A stretch of DNA of 64,000 nucleotides from Amia ocellicauda (GCF_036373705.1 NC_089863.1:4987857-5051856), one strand, 5' to 3'. Counted from the first letter of the stretch, positions 10,322 through 20,929 are shown. Program-made: numbers and translations. The notes: generated from the letters alone by a model not told the origin.

Positions 10322-11779
10322 CTGAGGACACACAGAACAGCACTGAGGACGGGCCGCCTGAATCAGGGAACAAAATCTTTAATGGTCTCAGGTCCAAACT
10401 CTTTAGGCTCTATGAAGCTTGTCTTTGAAGCTCTCTGTAGTATTTTGGGACTCTCAAAGTGCTAATAGCCATACAAATTATAAACATTATTGACCATTAT
10501 GAAAGTATACTAAGTGAGAGTCCATAGCTAAAATAATGTTTTCTATGCGGGATATCTTTACTTTCAATATTGTTGCTAATCATGTATTTTGGGATATTTT
10601 GAACTGACAATGACTGGACAATATTTATTTATTAGATGTGCTGTTTACCACCAACTGTGAATCTGGGATTTGTATTGAAACATTAATTTTAAACAGCAAT
10701 TTCAGATGAAACAGTGTGCATTTTAAGTTCCCATTTTGAGAAATGTATGATTAGGTTCATTAACATGTTTATGTGCACAATAATTATGTGCTGATAACTC
10801 GGTGACTAGCAATATAATTGACTACCCATTATACAGACGGGTGAGAAATGAAAGGAAAAACAACATGCAGTGTCTCAGTGAGGTGTTGGGCACCACGAGC
10901 CCCAGAACAGCTTCAATGCTCTTGGCACAGATTGTACGAGTCTCTGGACTCTACTGGAGGGATGAACTCCATTCTTCCAAAAGATATTCCCTCATTTGGG
11001 GTTTTGATGATGGTGGTGGAGAGCGCTGTCTAACACGTTGATCCAGAATCTCCCATAGGTGTTCAATTGGGTTGAGATCTGGTGACTGTGAAGGCCATAG
11101 CATATGATTCACATCATTTTCATACTCATCACAACATTCAGTGACCCTCATGCCCTGTGGTTCGGGGCATTGTCATCCTGGAAGAGAGCCACAGAGCATG
11201 ATAGGATGTTAATTGCTTAATTGTATCATGCAGTACAACTGTTTGGAGGTACCTGCATTCGTTATGTTCCTCCACTAATTTTTTCAGGTTTTTCCTTAAA
11301 TTTGTCACCCGTCTTTATCTACATTCTCTACATCATGTACAATGGTGTTCCTGATAGGAGAAGCAACAATGCAGCAACATGTTTCATTCTGCCTGTTCTA
11401 GCAACATGTAGACTGGGGTCCCTCAGCTTCAGAGGAAACTACTCAAAGCTGGAAGCAGGTTTAGACAGCGTGACCACAGTATAGACTGGTGCCGTGTGTT
11501 TCCTGTGAAAGGATCTCCGAGAGTAGAGGTTTCACAAAAACCTTTTGCAGAATCACCTTCAGAGACATGACTATCCCTGTTGGGACAGAGAAGCAACAAT
11601 ACAGAGAAGCATACAAGCCCTGACAAGCACAGCCCATCGCTCATATCTCCCCTTGTTGTGATGAAGAGCACCCCCAGGAGCTCTGAGGTGAGCTGCAAGT
11701 CACCACCTGACTGGGAACTCCAGCCCGACCTTCAGCACAGAATTGCAAACTGCTCGTCATCAGGAGGAGCACAACTCAC
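10322..11779 (-). other. Intron of copy A, with Tc1 derivative
   Basis: Proposed intron between GTGAGT donor (ends at 11779) and TCCTCAG acceptor. It contains a 445-bp internally deleted Tc1-like element at 10857-11300. No further exon was convincing. Confidence 0.55.
10857..11300 (-). mobile_element. Internally deleted Tc1-like element
   Basis: Near-identical to both ends of the relic at 7200-8060 but missing its middle 400 bp. The minus strand still encodes [22 protein letters not shown], the block carrying the third catalytic residue of Tc1 transposases. Non-autonomous. Confidence 0.8.
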
Positions 11780-11860
11780 CATTGTGTCGGATGTGTTGTA
11801 ATGTTGAGAGGAGCTGGACGAGCTGGGCTGGATGCAGGAGAAAGCGCTGTGCAGCCTCTT
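11780..11860 (-). other. Exon 1 of copy A (5' UTR ending in ATG)
   Basis: Read on the minus strand, this stretch ends CGACACAATG directly before GTGAGTTGT. The equivalent place at 32682 in the copy C unit reads CGACACGATG before GTGAGTTGC. Splicing to the main exon is in phase 0 and puts the ATG in front of Asp-Pro-Arg. In copy A an ATG further upstream (11873-11875) is out of frame with the main exon, which favours the exon-terminal ATG. The transcription start is not fixed. Confidence 0.55.
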
Positions 11861-11876
11861 GCTTTCAGTTTCATTT
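11861..11876 (-). promoter_or_regulatory. ISRE-like motif upstream of copy A exon 1
   Basis: Minus strand reads ATGAAACTGAAAGC, a match to the interferon-stimulated response core GAAANNGAAA (core 11863-11872). It lies about 80 bp 5' of the proposed start codon. Copy C has GAAAGTGAAA at the same place. Binding is inferred. Confidence 0.55.
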
Positions 11877-12199
11877 TGTGGGAAATATCGTGAGTGTGAG
11901 AGTGCAGCCTGGGAAGGGGGTGGGACAGGGAGAGCTCATTTCTCACTGCAGGACAAACCTCTACAGGGCTCTCACTGAGAGAGAAGTAGTTCTCCTTTTG
12001 TAACAAATATTTATAGTTGGTTTCTTTCTCAGGGTACTTTAACAGGTTCAAGTAACATTTATTATAATTTCCTACTGTAGCAAACACACATTTTTCACTT
12101 TACACTGTTTACTGTTTTCTATTTGTTTTTCATGTGTCTTGCTAGCTATCACAGATACTGTTGGCTGAGATTAAATTAACAAGAGAAACTAAAGTCTTT

Positions 12200-12460
12200 T
12201 ACATATTTGATAGCTGATTTTCCTGGACATTTCTTCCCCCAAACACCCAAAAATAGGCTCAAGAAAACACTAAGTCTGTGTGAAAGGGAGACCAAGACCA
12301 GTTCAGTGCATCATTGGACAGTCATTTACTCCGAATATCCAGGTAAAGCATATAGGCCAAAACAAAGCAGTAAAGACAACATCACTCAGAGCGTTTATTA
12401 TGTCACAGCGGCCCTCAGTCGAAAACCAGGTCTTGTATGTGATATAGCGATGCATTTCAG
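12200..12460 (-). pseudogene. 3' UTR remnant of a lost BTB-BACK copy
   Basis: This stretch resembles 33860-34105, downstream of copy D, and 28740-28880, downstream of copy C. All share 'ggacagtcattta', a minus-strand AATAAA (here around 12387) and the following block. The coding part expected next, at higher coordinates, is absent; Ty3/gypsy sequence follows instead. So the cluster once had one more member here. Confidence 0.6.
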
Positions 12461-12480
12461 AAGAAAAACTGAAATAAAAT

Positions 12481-13600
12481 GAAAATGGATAAGATTGAGA
12501 AACAGAAGACCCCCTTGTTCCTTCATGTGGGGGTTGAAGACGCAATAGAAATTTTCAACACGTTTGTAAATGACGGAGACAAGGACAAATAGGACATAGT
12601 AATGCAGAAGTTCGAGGAATACTGCACACCCAGAAAGAATATCACATACGAACGGAACATCTTCTTCACATGAGTACAGCGGCAAGGTGAGACAATAGAC
12701 CAATATGTGACTGAATTGAAAAGTAAAAATAAAACCTTTTTCAGAAACCTAGCTGAATCTTCAGTTAGAGATTGAATTGTATGCGGTATAAGCGATCCAG
12801 TTTAAAAAGATTGTTGAGAGACCCAGACCTTACTTTTCAGAAGGCAGTGGACACTTGCAAAGCAGCCGAGGTTACAAAAAGAAGAATCAAGACTCTCACA
12901 AATACTGAAGCAAAGAGTCAAAGCCCTGAACTAGATTAAATAAAACGGTACAAAGAAAACAAAAGAGCAATAGCACGAAACGTGGAAAGGCCATACCAGG
13001 ACACTCACAGACAAAGGAAACCGATTAAATGCGGGAGGTGTGGCAAAGAACATGAGACAGAATAGCTATCCAGCCATAAAGAGTGCTTAAACTGTAAAAA
13101 GAAAAACCATTTTGCAAGGATGTGCAAAACAGGGCAAATACAGACCGTAAAACAGTACGATGGTGACACCGACGGTGAAAGCGAACTGTTCATTGGAGTT
13201 CTGGAGAACGCAGAAAACTGTAAAAGCCTGGAAAGTGCAGCTGGAAATAAACGGTGAACCGATCATGATGAAACTCGATACGGGAGCTCAATCATGACTT
13301 GAAGCATGTTCCAGGAAAGATCATATTTAGTGGAGCTACCTGCAGGACATCACCTGAGAAGAAACAGAAGAGAAATCCAAAAGATTCCACAGGATAGTAC
13401 GGTTCTTCCAGATGAGAATACATCATTGTCCCAGGACTGGGATTTTGAACAAACTGCAAATAACAGCAGCATGGAAGAAACTGTGGAATCTCCGGTAGCT
13501 GAGCAGGAATACAGAACAACAACAACACCTGTCTAGAGAACCAGAAGTGGACGTCTGGTATCGAAACCTTCGAGATATAATGAATTAATCTGTATCGTCT
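12481..13600 (+). mobile_element. Ty3/gypsy-type retrotransposon relic, gag fused to pol end
   Basis: The plus strand reads as a gag with many stops. It ends in a zinc knuckle (about 13028-13135, CGRCGKEHE then CLNCKKKNHFARMCK) and a protease-like DTGAQS (13277 on). Shortly after comes an integrase-tail sequence (TRSGRLVSKPSRYNE, about 13541-13586). Protease body, reverse transcriptase, RNase H and most of the integrase are missing. LTRs were not recognised. Non-functional. Confidence 0.7.
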
Positions 13601-13802
13601 GCAGTGTAGGCTGATCGCTGCCCCAATACAACTGAACAGTGTAAAACCCATTATAATGCAACATGAACACATGTTAAAGATAAACATGAATGTTATCATA
13701 CAATTGCAGTAAAGCAAAATAATTACAAGCAAAAGATTAATACTGAAATGTTAAGCTGTAGAGTTGTTCTGTTAATGCTGCAGTTTATCATGCATAAGAA
13801 TA

Positions 13803-13808
<6 letters not shown>

Positions 13809-13846
<38 letters not shown>

Positions 13847-13857
13847 ATGGCTGATTG

Positions 13858-13908
<51 letters not shown>
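13809..13908. repeat. (TA)n microsatellite split by a transposon-end fragment
   Basis: Two TA runs (about 13809-13842 and 13859-13908) flank an 18-base block resembling the terminal repeat of the Tc1-like element that starts 30 bp further on. Confidence 0.85.
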
Positions 13909-13912
<4 letters not shown>

Positions 13913-13938
13913 TTTGCATCATTAATAATATACATATA

Positions 13939-14834
13939 CATCGATCAGCCATAACATTATGACCACTGACAGGTGAAGTGAATAACACTGATAATCTCGT
14001 TATCATGGCACCTGTCAGTGGGTGGGATATATTAGGCAGCAAATTAACATTTTGTCCTCAAAGTTGATGTGTTAGAAGCTGGAAAAATGGGCAGCGTAAG
14101 GATCTGAGTGACTTTGACAAGGGCCAAATTGTGATGCTAGACGACTGGGTCAGAGCATCTCCAAAACTGCAGCTCTTGTGGGGTGTTCCTGGTCTGCAGT
14201 GGTCAGTACCGATCAAAAGTGGTCCAAGGAAGGAAAAGCGGTGAACCGGCGACAGGGTCATGGGCGGCCAAGGCTCATTGATGCACGTGGGGAGCGAAGG
14301 CTGGCCTGTGTGGTCCGATCCAACAGACGAGCTACTGTAGCTCAAATTGCTGAAAAAGTAAATGCTGGTTCTGATAGAAAGGTGTCAGAACACACAGTGC
14401 ATTGCAGTTTGTTGCGTATGGGGCTGCGTAGCCGCAGACCAGTCAGGGTGCCCATGCTGACCCCTGTCCACTGCCGAAAGCGCCTACAATGGGCACGTGA
14501 GCATCAGAACTGGACCACGGAGCAATGGAAGAAGGTGGCCTGGTCTGATGAATCACGAGTTCAAGGTGTTGACTTGGCCTCCAAATTCCCCAGATCTCAA
14601 TCCAATCGAGCATCTGTGGGATGTGCTGGCCAAACAAGTCCGATCCATGGAGGCCCCACCTCGCAACTTACAGGACTTACAGGATCTGCTGCTGACGTCT
14701 TGGTGCCAGATACCACAGCACACCTTCAGAGGTCTAGTGGAGTCCATGCCTCGACGGGTCAGGGCTGTTTTGGCAGCAAAAGGGGGACCTACACAATATT
14801 AGGCAGGTGGCCATAATGTTATGGCTGTTCAGTG
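13939..14834 (+). mobile_element. Tc1-like transposon, internally deleted
   Basis: The ends match as inverted repeats (left CAGCCATAACATTATGACCAC, right GGCCATAATGTTATGGCTG) and TA dinucleotides flank both. The plus strand encodes an N-terminal half from 14178 (GRPRLIDARGERRLACVVRSN, WARE, VAWSDES). It then jumps in another frame to [18 protein letters not shown] (about 14575), so the middle of the catalytic domain is lost, with a frameshift. Defective. Confidence 0.88.
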
Positions 14835-15565
14835 TACATTTAAGGTTCTTTAAGGATCCTTGTTTGCAAGGAACCTTGGTAAAAGCTTCTAATAAGAACC
14901 TTAAGGGTTCATCCACAGTGTCCACCACGGGAACACTAAAACACTTCACTTCTTAGAGTTTACATATAGGCTGAATACTGTAATTGTGTAAGAAAATGTA
15001 CATGTTTAGGTAAATTAGTGTTACCATAAGCTTTAATTCATTTGTAATACATTTTAGGACAGCCCTATAACTCTATTAATTTGTCACCACAAAGTGGATA
15101 GGCTAGAGAGAAGATCACAAAAATATTAATATGAATACTTACCACTTGTGTTTAGCCTTCGTGCACTGCGCAGTTGGCGCTCCTTTTTCAAATTCTGTTG
15201 ACTCTTCCGGAGAAGCAGGCTTGGCTGACTTGCTTGCGGTCCAATGGCATAAGTCAAATATATTTTACAATGTACCCTCCCGTAATTGCTTCTGAAAATG
15301 CTGCAGGTGCTTTAATTTTTTTCAGCACTTCCAAATGACGCAGCTGCTGCTTTATTTTTTCAGCAGTTGCACTTCAGGGCGACCGTTGTGAACTCCGTTT
15401 TTAAGCTGTGACTACGTTGCAGCAACAAAACCACTATGTTGCCACAACCAATATTGTTAGTTGGACACTCGACAACTACACGCTCCACCCCACCCACACA
15501 ACCCGCGGACTTGAAATGAATCTTAAAAATAGACTGGATAGGATCCTCGGATCACTTAGATATTA
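14835..15565. other. Non-coding, repeat-like DNA
   Basis: At 14837-14915 lies a 'ggttctt / aaggaacctt' foldback-type repeat fragment. At 15295-15390 two similar TGCTGCAGGTGC / AGCTGCTGCTTT blocks with T-runs form a short imperfect tandem. No gene recognised. Confidence 0.4.
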
Positions 15566-15574
15566 ATGGACACC

Positions 15575-15690
15575 AAACGAGCACGATGGGGCGAATGGCC
15601 TCCTCTCGTTTGTAAACTTTCTGATGTTCTTCTTATGTTCTTATTATTTTTAGCAGATGCCCTTATCCAGGGCAACTTACCTCCTCCTTC
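15575..15690 (+). mobile_element. SINE/LINE tail fragment with V-SINE-type core
   Basis: Contains 'ggggcgaatggcctcctctcg' followed by 'agcagatgcccttatccaggg', the widespread fish retroposon core. Related cores occur near 4137, 33449, 36270 and 54195. Confidence 0.6.
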
Positions 15691-16480
15691 TAGTTCTTTA
15701 CCACCTTTCCGGTCCACTCGCTGGATGAACTGGACTTCCTCCTCCCCTCACTCTCCTCACCTACCATCCTCCTGGGAGACTTCCAACATCCAACCCCTTC
15801 CAATCTGCTGAATTAGGGAGCCAGTGGCGAGTGGGTACGTGTTGTGAGGCCGGAGAGATTAGGACAGGAATTGGAGAGCTAGTCATAGCTGCCTGGCGTC
15901 TCCTCGCGGTCTTCTCCTCACCGTCTTCTCCTCGTTGTAGTCCCACAGCTAGAGTCCCGGCCCTTTGGAAGCATGGCTTCCACCTGTAACTAATTAGGAG
16001 AGTACACACCTGCATTGCATTGAATTACACTCCTTTGTCATGATCGCACAAGTCCCTCCCTAGTGCCGCAAATGGCCGAACTCGGTGCGTGTAAAGTCAG
16101 GAATGCTAGTAGCACAATAATAATAATAATAACAGACACACACATACTGATACACACGTACAGTAACAAGCACACACGCACACACATACAGACTTGTACA
16201 TAAAAAAAGTTAATAATGGAGAAGAAGATTGAGAGAAAAATGAATATATACAATGAGTATATTATAACCCTGTTCTTTATTTTTCTCTTGACCTGAAATT
16301 GTCTCCATATGAAATTAAATCCAAGCAAATTTCCTTTCATGTAGCATCTGAAACAATTATAAGGTAATGTCAATTGAGAAAAAGTGAGAAAATGATTTAT
16401 TTTGGTGTTATTCATTACTGTACATACAACCCAATTGAGCACAGATATTTGTGTATGTATATTGCTGTTTATCTTGAACA
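15691..16480. other. No gene seen
   Basis: Low-information intergenic DNA with a short (ATA)n at about 16109-16130 and an AC-rich stretch at 16134-16190. No supported features. Confidence 0.4.
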
Positions 16481-16484
16481 GTCA

Positions 16485-16660
16485 GAACTAATGACTCGAA
16501 GTGACCCGAGCCAGATAGTTGACTCGTCTCAACTCGACAAATTCAGTGACTCGACTCGATCTTGGCACATCACTGACTCGACTCGAGTCTGTACTCCTAA
16601 ATGACTCAACTTGACTTGAGTCCCAGTTTTAGTGACTTGGTTACAACTCTGCTAGAAACA
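16485..16660. repeat. Degenerate GACTCGA repeat
   Basis: GACTCG / ACTCGA / GACTTG words recur about ten times within 170 bp, with partial palindromes such as GACTCGACTCGAGTC. It ends about 20 bp before the left breakpoint of the copy B duplication. Confidence 0.7.
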
Positions 16661-16681
16661 CTTGCTTTGATTGGTCTCGTC

Positions 16682-18022
16682 TCAGTCCACCTCCCACACT
16701 GTTTGCCCAATGAAGTGCAGCCTCAAGGTGTCAGAGCTCACGTACTGCTGCAGCTCTGACTCTGGGATCAGGTCTTCTATCTTATACTCACATCCCGGCA
16801 CCGAGTCAAAAGTGTCCCGCACGTCAGTGACGAAGAATTCGCCGTTGTGGAACTTCTGCAGCAGCACGATGAGTCTGTGTTTATGGGGGGACTGAGTCAT
16901 CCGACAGTTCTCCACTGTCCACGCGATGGCAACGTCGTCAGTGTCCTTCACCACTCGCTGCACATAACCCAACGACTGATTGTAGTATGATTTGACTGCA
17001 CTGTACTGTGGTTCCTGAACAGTGACCCTCTCTCCTTTTGGGTAAATTTTAAGAGACCAGTTACACTCAGCTTCTAGCAGTCTAGTAGTAAATTTGATCT
17101 GATGTTCAATCTTCTGCTGGCTCTGATATCTACTGATTTCCCAGGTGTTCCCATTATTTATCGATTTATAGAACCTCATGGAGAACTGAGGTGAATTGAT
17201 GTCATAACTGGATTTGAGAATATCTAAAGGTACGGAGTTGACCTGGTAGATGAGCAAACTCTTCGACTGTATGTACAAATTCACAGGCTTCTCGGCTGTG
17301 TGTGAAGCATTATACTGAAAGAGTTGACTGGCTTGAATCATGGGGTACCGGATGTGTTGTAACATGTTACTGCACTGGTCTGGATGTTCATCCAGCCAGT
17401 CAACAGCGGCCTTTAACAAAGTCATCTCGCTCTCCACGACCAGGTCGGACCTTTGGAGAAGGTCGCACAGGTAAGCGGAGTCAATGGACCTCCAGACAGG
17501 AGAGCAGATCACTGTGTCCATATTCCAGGCAATGAATCTATCACAGGCTTCCTTCAGCTCGGCGAGGTCGGCCAGTTTGGCGTATTGTCTCCACTGGATG
17601 GCTCGGTTACACTTGCCCGGTGTGGCCACGTTCTTGACCATGAACTCCTCACAGCATTTCTTCAGAGAAACAACATTGTACTTGTCTGCCAGCATGCCGA
17701 CAGGAAGGGCATTGTCGGTGCTGAGGGTGAGAGCCCCGCTGTAGAAGTACCGCAGGAAGTCCTCAAAGTAGGGCAGGCACTGCTCCTCCTCCGTGAGGCT
17801 GATGGTCTGCTGCTGGGCCTCGGGCCAGCGCCGGCTGGACAGCATGGTCTTGAAGACGCTGCTCTGGGCCGCCAGGAGGAGCCGGTGGCAGTGGACGCTG
17901 AGGCTGCCGTTCACCATGATCAGAAGGTCACTGAGGTCCTGGCTGTTGTACAGGCTGGAGAGGAGAGCCCTCAGCTGCTGGAGGTGGTCCACCTGCTCAC
18001 ACGGCCCACTCTGCCTAGGGTC
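16682..18022 (-). CDS. BTB-BACK protein copy B (duplicate lacking exon 1 and 3' UTR)
   Basis: Intact main exon with the same layout as copy A: BTB, BACK, C-terminal MATH/TRAF-like region. Only three residue differences are seen: IYQV for IYQA, LGYV for LCYV, and VQRV for VERV. The duplicated block starts within a few bases of the stop codon and ends in the intron, 35 bp before exon 1. This copy therefore has neither the A-type exon 1 and ISRE-like motif nor the A-type 3' UTR. Expression would need new ends; without them it is a silent duplicate with an open frame. Confidence 0.65.
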   Translation of the reverse strand, partial: DPRQSGPCEQVDHLQQLRALLSSLYNSQDLSDLLIMVNGSLSVHCHRLLLAAQSSVFKTMLSSRRWPEAQQQTISLTEEEQCLPYFEDFLRYFYSGALTLSTDNALPVGMLADKYNVVSLKKCCEEFMVKNVATPGKCNRAIQWRQYAKLADLAELKEACDRFIAWNMDTVICSPVWRSIDSAYLCDLLQRSDLVVESEMTLLKAAVDWLDEHPDQCSNMLQHIRYPMIQASQLFQYNASHTAEKPVNLYIQSKSLLIYQVNSVPLDILKSSYDINSPQFSMRFYKSINNGNTWEISRYQSQQKIEHQIKFTTRLLEAECNWSLKIYPKGERVTVQEPQYSAVKSYYNQSLGYVQRVVKDTDDVAIAWTVENCRMTQSPHKHRLIVLLQKFHNGEFFVTDVRDTFDSVPGCEYKIEDLIPESELQQYVSSDTLRLHFIGQTVWEVD

Positions 18023-18557
18023 CTGAGGACACACAGAACAGCACTGAGGACGGGCCGCCTGAATCAGGGAACAAAATCTTTAATGGTCTCAGGTCCAAAC
18101 TCTTTAGGCTCTATGAAGCTTGTCTTTGAAGCTCTCTGTAGTATTTTGGGACTCTCAAAGTGCTAATAGCCATACAAATTATAAACATTATTGACCATTA
18201 TGAAAGTATACTAAGTGAGAGTCCATAGCTAAAATAATGTTTTCTATGCGGGATATCTTTACTTTCAATATTGTTGCTAATCATGTATTTTGGGATATTT
18301 TGAACTGACAATGACTGGACAATATTTATTTATTAGATGTGCTGTTTACCACCAACTGTGAATCTGGGATTTGTATTGAAACATTAATTTTAAACAGCAA
18401 TTTCAGATGAAACAGTGTGCATTTTAAGTTCCCATTTTGAGAAATGTATGATTAGGTTCATTAACATGTTTATGTGCACAATAATTATGTGCTGATAACT
18501 CGGTGACTAGCAATATAATTGACTACCCATTATACAGACGGGTGAGAAATGAAAGGA

Positions 18558-19001
18558 AAAACAACATGCAGTGTCTCAGTGAGGTGTTGGGCACCACGAG
18601 CCCCAGAACAGCTTCAATGCTCTTGGCACAGATTGTACGAGTCTCTGGACTCTACTGGAGGGATGAACTCCATTCTTCCAAAAGATATTCCCTCATTTGG
18701 GGTTTTGATGATGGTGGTGGAGAGCGCTGTCTAACACGTTGATCCAGAATCTCCCATAGGTGTTCAATTGGGTTGAGATCTGGTGACTGTGAAGGCCATA
18801 GCATATGATTCACATCATTTTCATACTCATCACAACATTCAGTGACCCTCATGCCCTGTGGTTCGGGGCATTGTCATCCTGGAAGAGAGCCACAGAGCAT
18901 GATAGGATGTTAATTGCTTAATTGTATCATGCAGTACAACTGTTTGGAGGTACCTGCATTCGTTATGTTCCTCCACTAATTTTTTCAGGTTTTTCCTTAA
19001 A
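18558..19001 (-). mobile_element. Internally deleted Tc1-like element (duplicate)
   Basis: The same element as at 10857-11300, carried along in the 2.77-kb duplication; it encodes the same [11 protein letters not shown] block on the minus strand. Confidence 0.8.
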
Positions 19002-19446
19002 TTTGTCACCCGTCTTTATCTACATTCTCTACATCATGTACAATGGTGTTCCTGATAGGAGAAGCAACAATGCAGCAACATGTTTCATTCTGCCTGTTCT
19101 AGCAACATGTAGACTGGGGTCCCTCAGCTTCAGAGGAAACTACTCAAAGCTGGAAGCAGGTTTAGACAGCGTGACCACAGTATAGACTGGTGCCGTGTGT
19201 TTCCTGTGAAAGGATCTCCGAGAGTAGAGGTTTCACAAAAACCTTTTGCAGAATCACCTTCAGAGACATGACTATCCCTGTTGGGACAGAGAAGCAACAA
19301 TACAGAGAAGCATACAAGCCCTGACAAGCACAGCCCATCGCTCATATCTCCCCTTGTTGTGATGAAGAGCACCCCCAGGAGCTCTGAGGTGAGCTGCAAG
19401 TCACCACCTGACTGGGAACTCCAGCCCGACCTTCAGCACAGAATTG

Positions 19447-19740
19447 ACCATGAACGTTCTTGACCATGAACTCCTCACAGCATTTCTTCAGAGAAACAAC
19501 ATTGTACTTGTCTGCCAGCATGCCGACAGGAAGGGCATTGTCGGTGCTGAGGGTGAGAGCCCCGCTGTAGAAGTACCGCAGGTGAATGACCTGTCTGGCT
19601 CAATGTGATAACTGTGGATCTTATGTACTTGTGCTGAGGCACATGTAGTGGGATGAAATGGCCAGACTGTCAAAAATAGTTACTGTTTTGTTATAGAAAT
19701 GACATGGTTGCTGCAACATTATCCAATGAGTTTTGATTTT
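19447..19740 (-). pseudogene. BTB-BACK remnant (partial BTB exon plus upstream-type flank)
   Basis: 19459-19582 matches 9932-10055 of copy A (BTB domain C-terminal part). At 19583 it switches to sequence resembling 30460-30555, the intron side of copy C ('gtagtgggatgaaatgg', 'atgacatggttgctgcaacattat'). It is a scrap of a further copy with a large internal deletion. At the left junction the block TTGACCATGAAC occurs twice in a row. Confidence 0.75.
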
Positions 19741-20037
19741 CTAGAACCAAAATTACGTAATAGAATTATTTCAGCAATGGAAGCCTAAACTGGTGTGGGT
19801 AGGGTAGCCAACCATGCCTTTTAATACAGAATCATCCCGGAATGAAGAGAAAATATTTCTGTGTTGAATCAATACAGGATGCGATTTGTCACGTATTTTT
19901 GCAATTTCAGGTTTTACTGTAAAAATCTTGCTATATATTACATTCACAAACAATGCTTTGGTAATACTATACATATTAATAGTCATGCCAATAAAGCTTC
20001 CTTTTGACAACAAGTGATCCCACCGTGTATGTGTGAC

Positions 20038-20083
<46 letters not shown>

Positions 20084-20098
20084 TGTGTGAGTGTGTCA
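20038..20098. repeat. (GT)n microsatellite
   Basis: About 60 bp of GT repeats with a few GA interruptions, immediately left of a putative solo LTR. Confidence 0.9.
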
Positions 20099-20550
20099 TG
20101 TTATCACCTCGCCACCAGAGGTCAGCATCACCCGAATTGTAGTCCTGTCTCTGGCATTACATTCCACAGCCCCTTGTGCATTTAGTTGAATTAACCCTCT
20201 TCCCCTCCCATTGGTCCAGCATGCCACTCCTCTGCTCTCTGCGCCCTCAGTCCTGTGTATATATATCCCTCTGTTGCCTCATTCATTGTGAAGTCTCAGT
20301 TGGATCAGTGTTATAGGGGTGTGGGTGTGGGTGTGGGTGTGGGTGTGGGTGTGGGTGTGGGTGTGGGTGTGGGTGTGGGTGTGGGTGTGGGTGTGGGTGT
20401 CTGACCTAATAGCCCTTTTTGACCACAACTCTTGGATTCTCCTCTTCAGCCTTGTTTGCCAGCTATAAACGCCTTTAAACTACCTCCTTTCCCAGACCAG
20501 CATTACCCCCGCACCTGGGTCCCCTGCTCATGGCCACAGTCCTCCTGACA
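20099..20550 (+). mobile_element. Putative solo LTR
   Basis: Starts TGTTATCACC and ends CCTCCTGACA. It has a TATA-like run (about 20258-20268) and a 'gccagctataaac' 3' block as in fish gypsy LTRs. No internal retroelement sequence adjoins, and target-site duplications were not clear. A hexamer array sits inside. Confidence 0.45.
20317..20400. repeat. (GTGTGG)n hexamer array
   Basis: About 14 perfect GGGTGT units. The G-runs on one strand would allow G-quadruplex folding. It is not the vertebrate telomere repeat. Confidence 0.95.
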
Positions 20551-20929
20551 ATGTGAGTCTGAGGTTTGATTTAAGGGTGTGTAGAGTAGTAAGCGTTTGC
20601 ACAGTAGAGTGGTTTTGCTGTGTGCAGGCTGGAGTGAACATATACTGCCAAGAGTTTAACAACGGTTTAGCTTTCTCTCAGATCTCAGGCAGCAGGTTTT
20701 GTGGAGTGCAGTCTCACGATCTCGGGTTTTCACAGATCCAAATTAGTTTCAGCCCTTCCCACTTTGGACACCTTTACTAGTTAGCAACTTTTACTCAGAC
20801 ATAGAATGAAAAGTAAATCTAAGCTGCCTTTAGAAAATATTTACAAAATTAAGAGATGTAAGAAAGAATGTTGATTAATGAAAGTTAATTATACATCTCA
20901 GTAAATACTACTCCTGCCCAAGATAAATA
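20551..20929. other. No gene seen
   Basis: Intergenic DNA between the putative LTR and the left arm of the large inverted repeat; nothing recognised. Confidence 0.4.

Larger units (their letters stand above)
16676..19446. repeat. 2.77-kb duplication of 8975-11745
   Basis: Every feature from the stop codon of copy A to its intron recurs exactly 7701 bp further on, with only a handful of base changes (four noticed in the coding exon). The match stops at GAATTG (11745 and 19446). The duplicated block includes the Tc1 derivative, so it is younger than that insertion. Confidence 0.96.

Noticed and set aside
9752..10465. 237-codon plus-strand ORF, also at 17453-18166 and 29682-30497
   Set aside because: It lies antisense over the conserved BTB-BACK exon and follows its codon pattern; the minus strand has the recognisable domains.
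13306..13536. 76-codon ORF as an independent gene
   Set aside because: It sits inside the gypsy relic and runs directly into an integrase-tail motif.
16682..18022. Copy B as a retrocopy
   Set aside because: The duplicated block includes intron sequence and an intronic transposon derivative, so it arose by DNA-level duplication.
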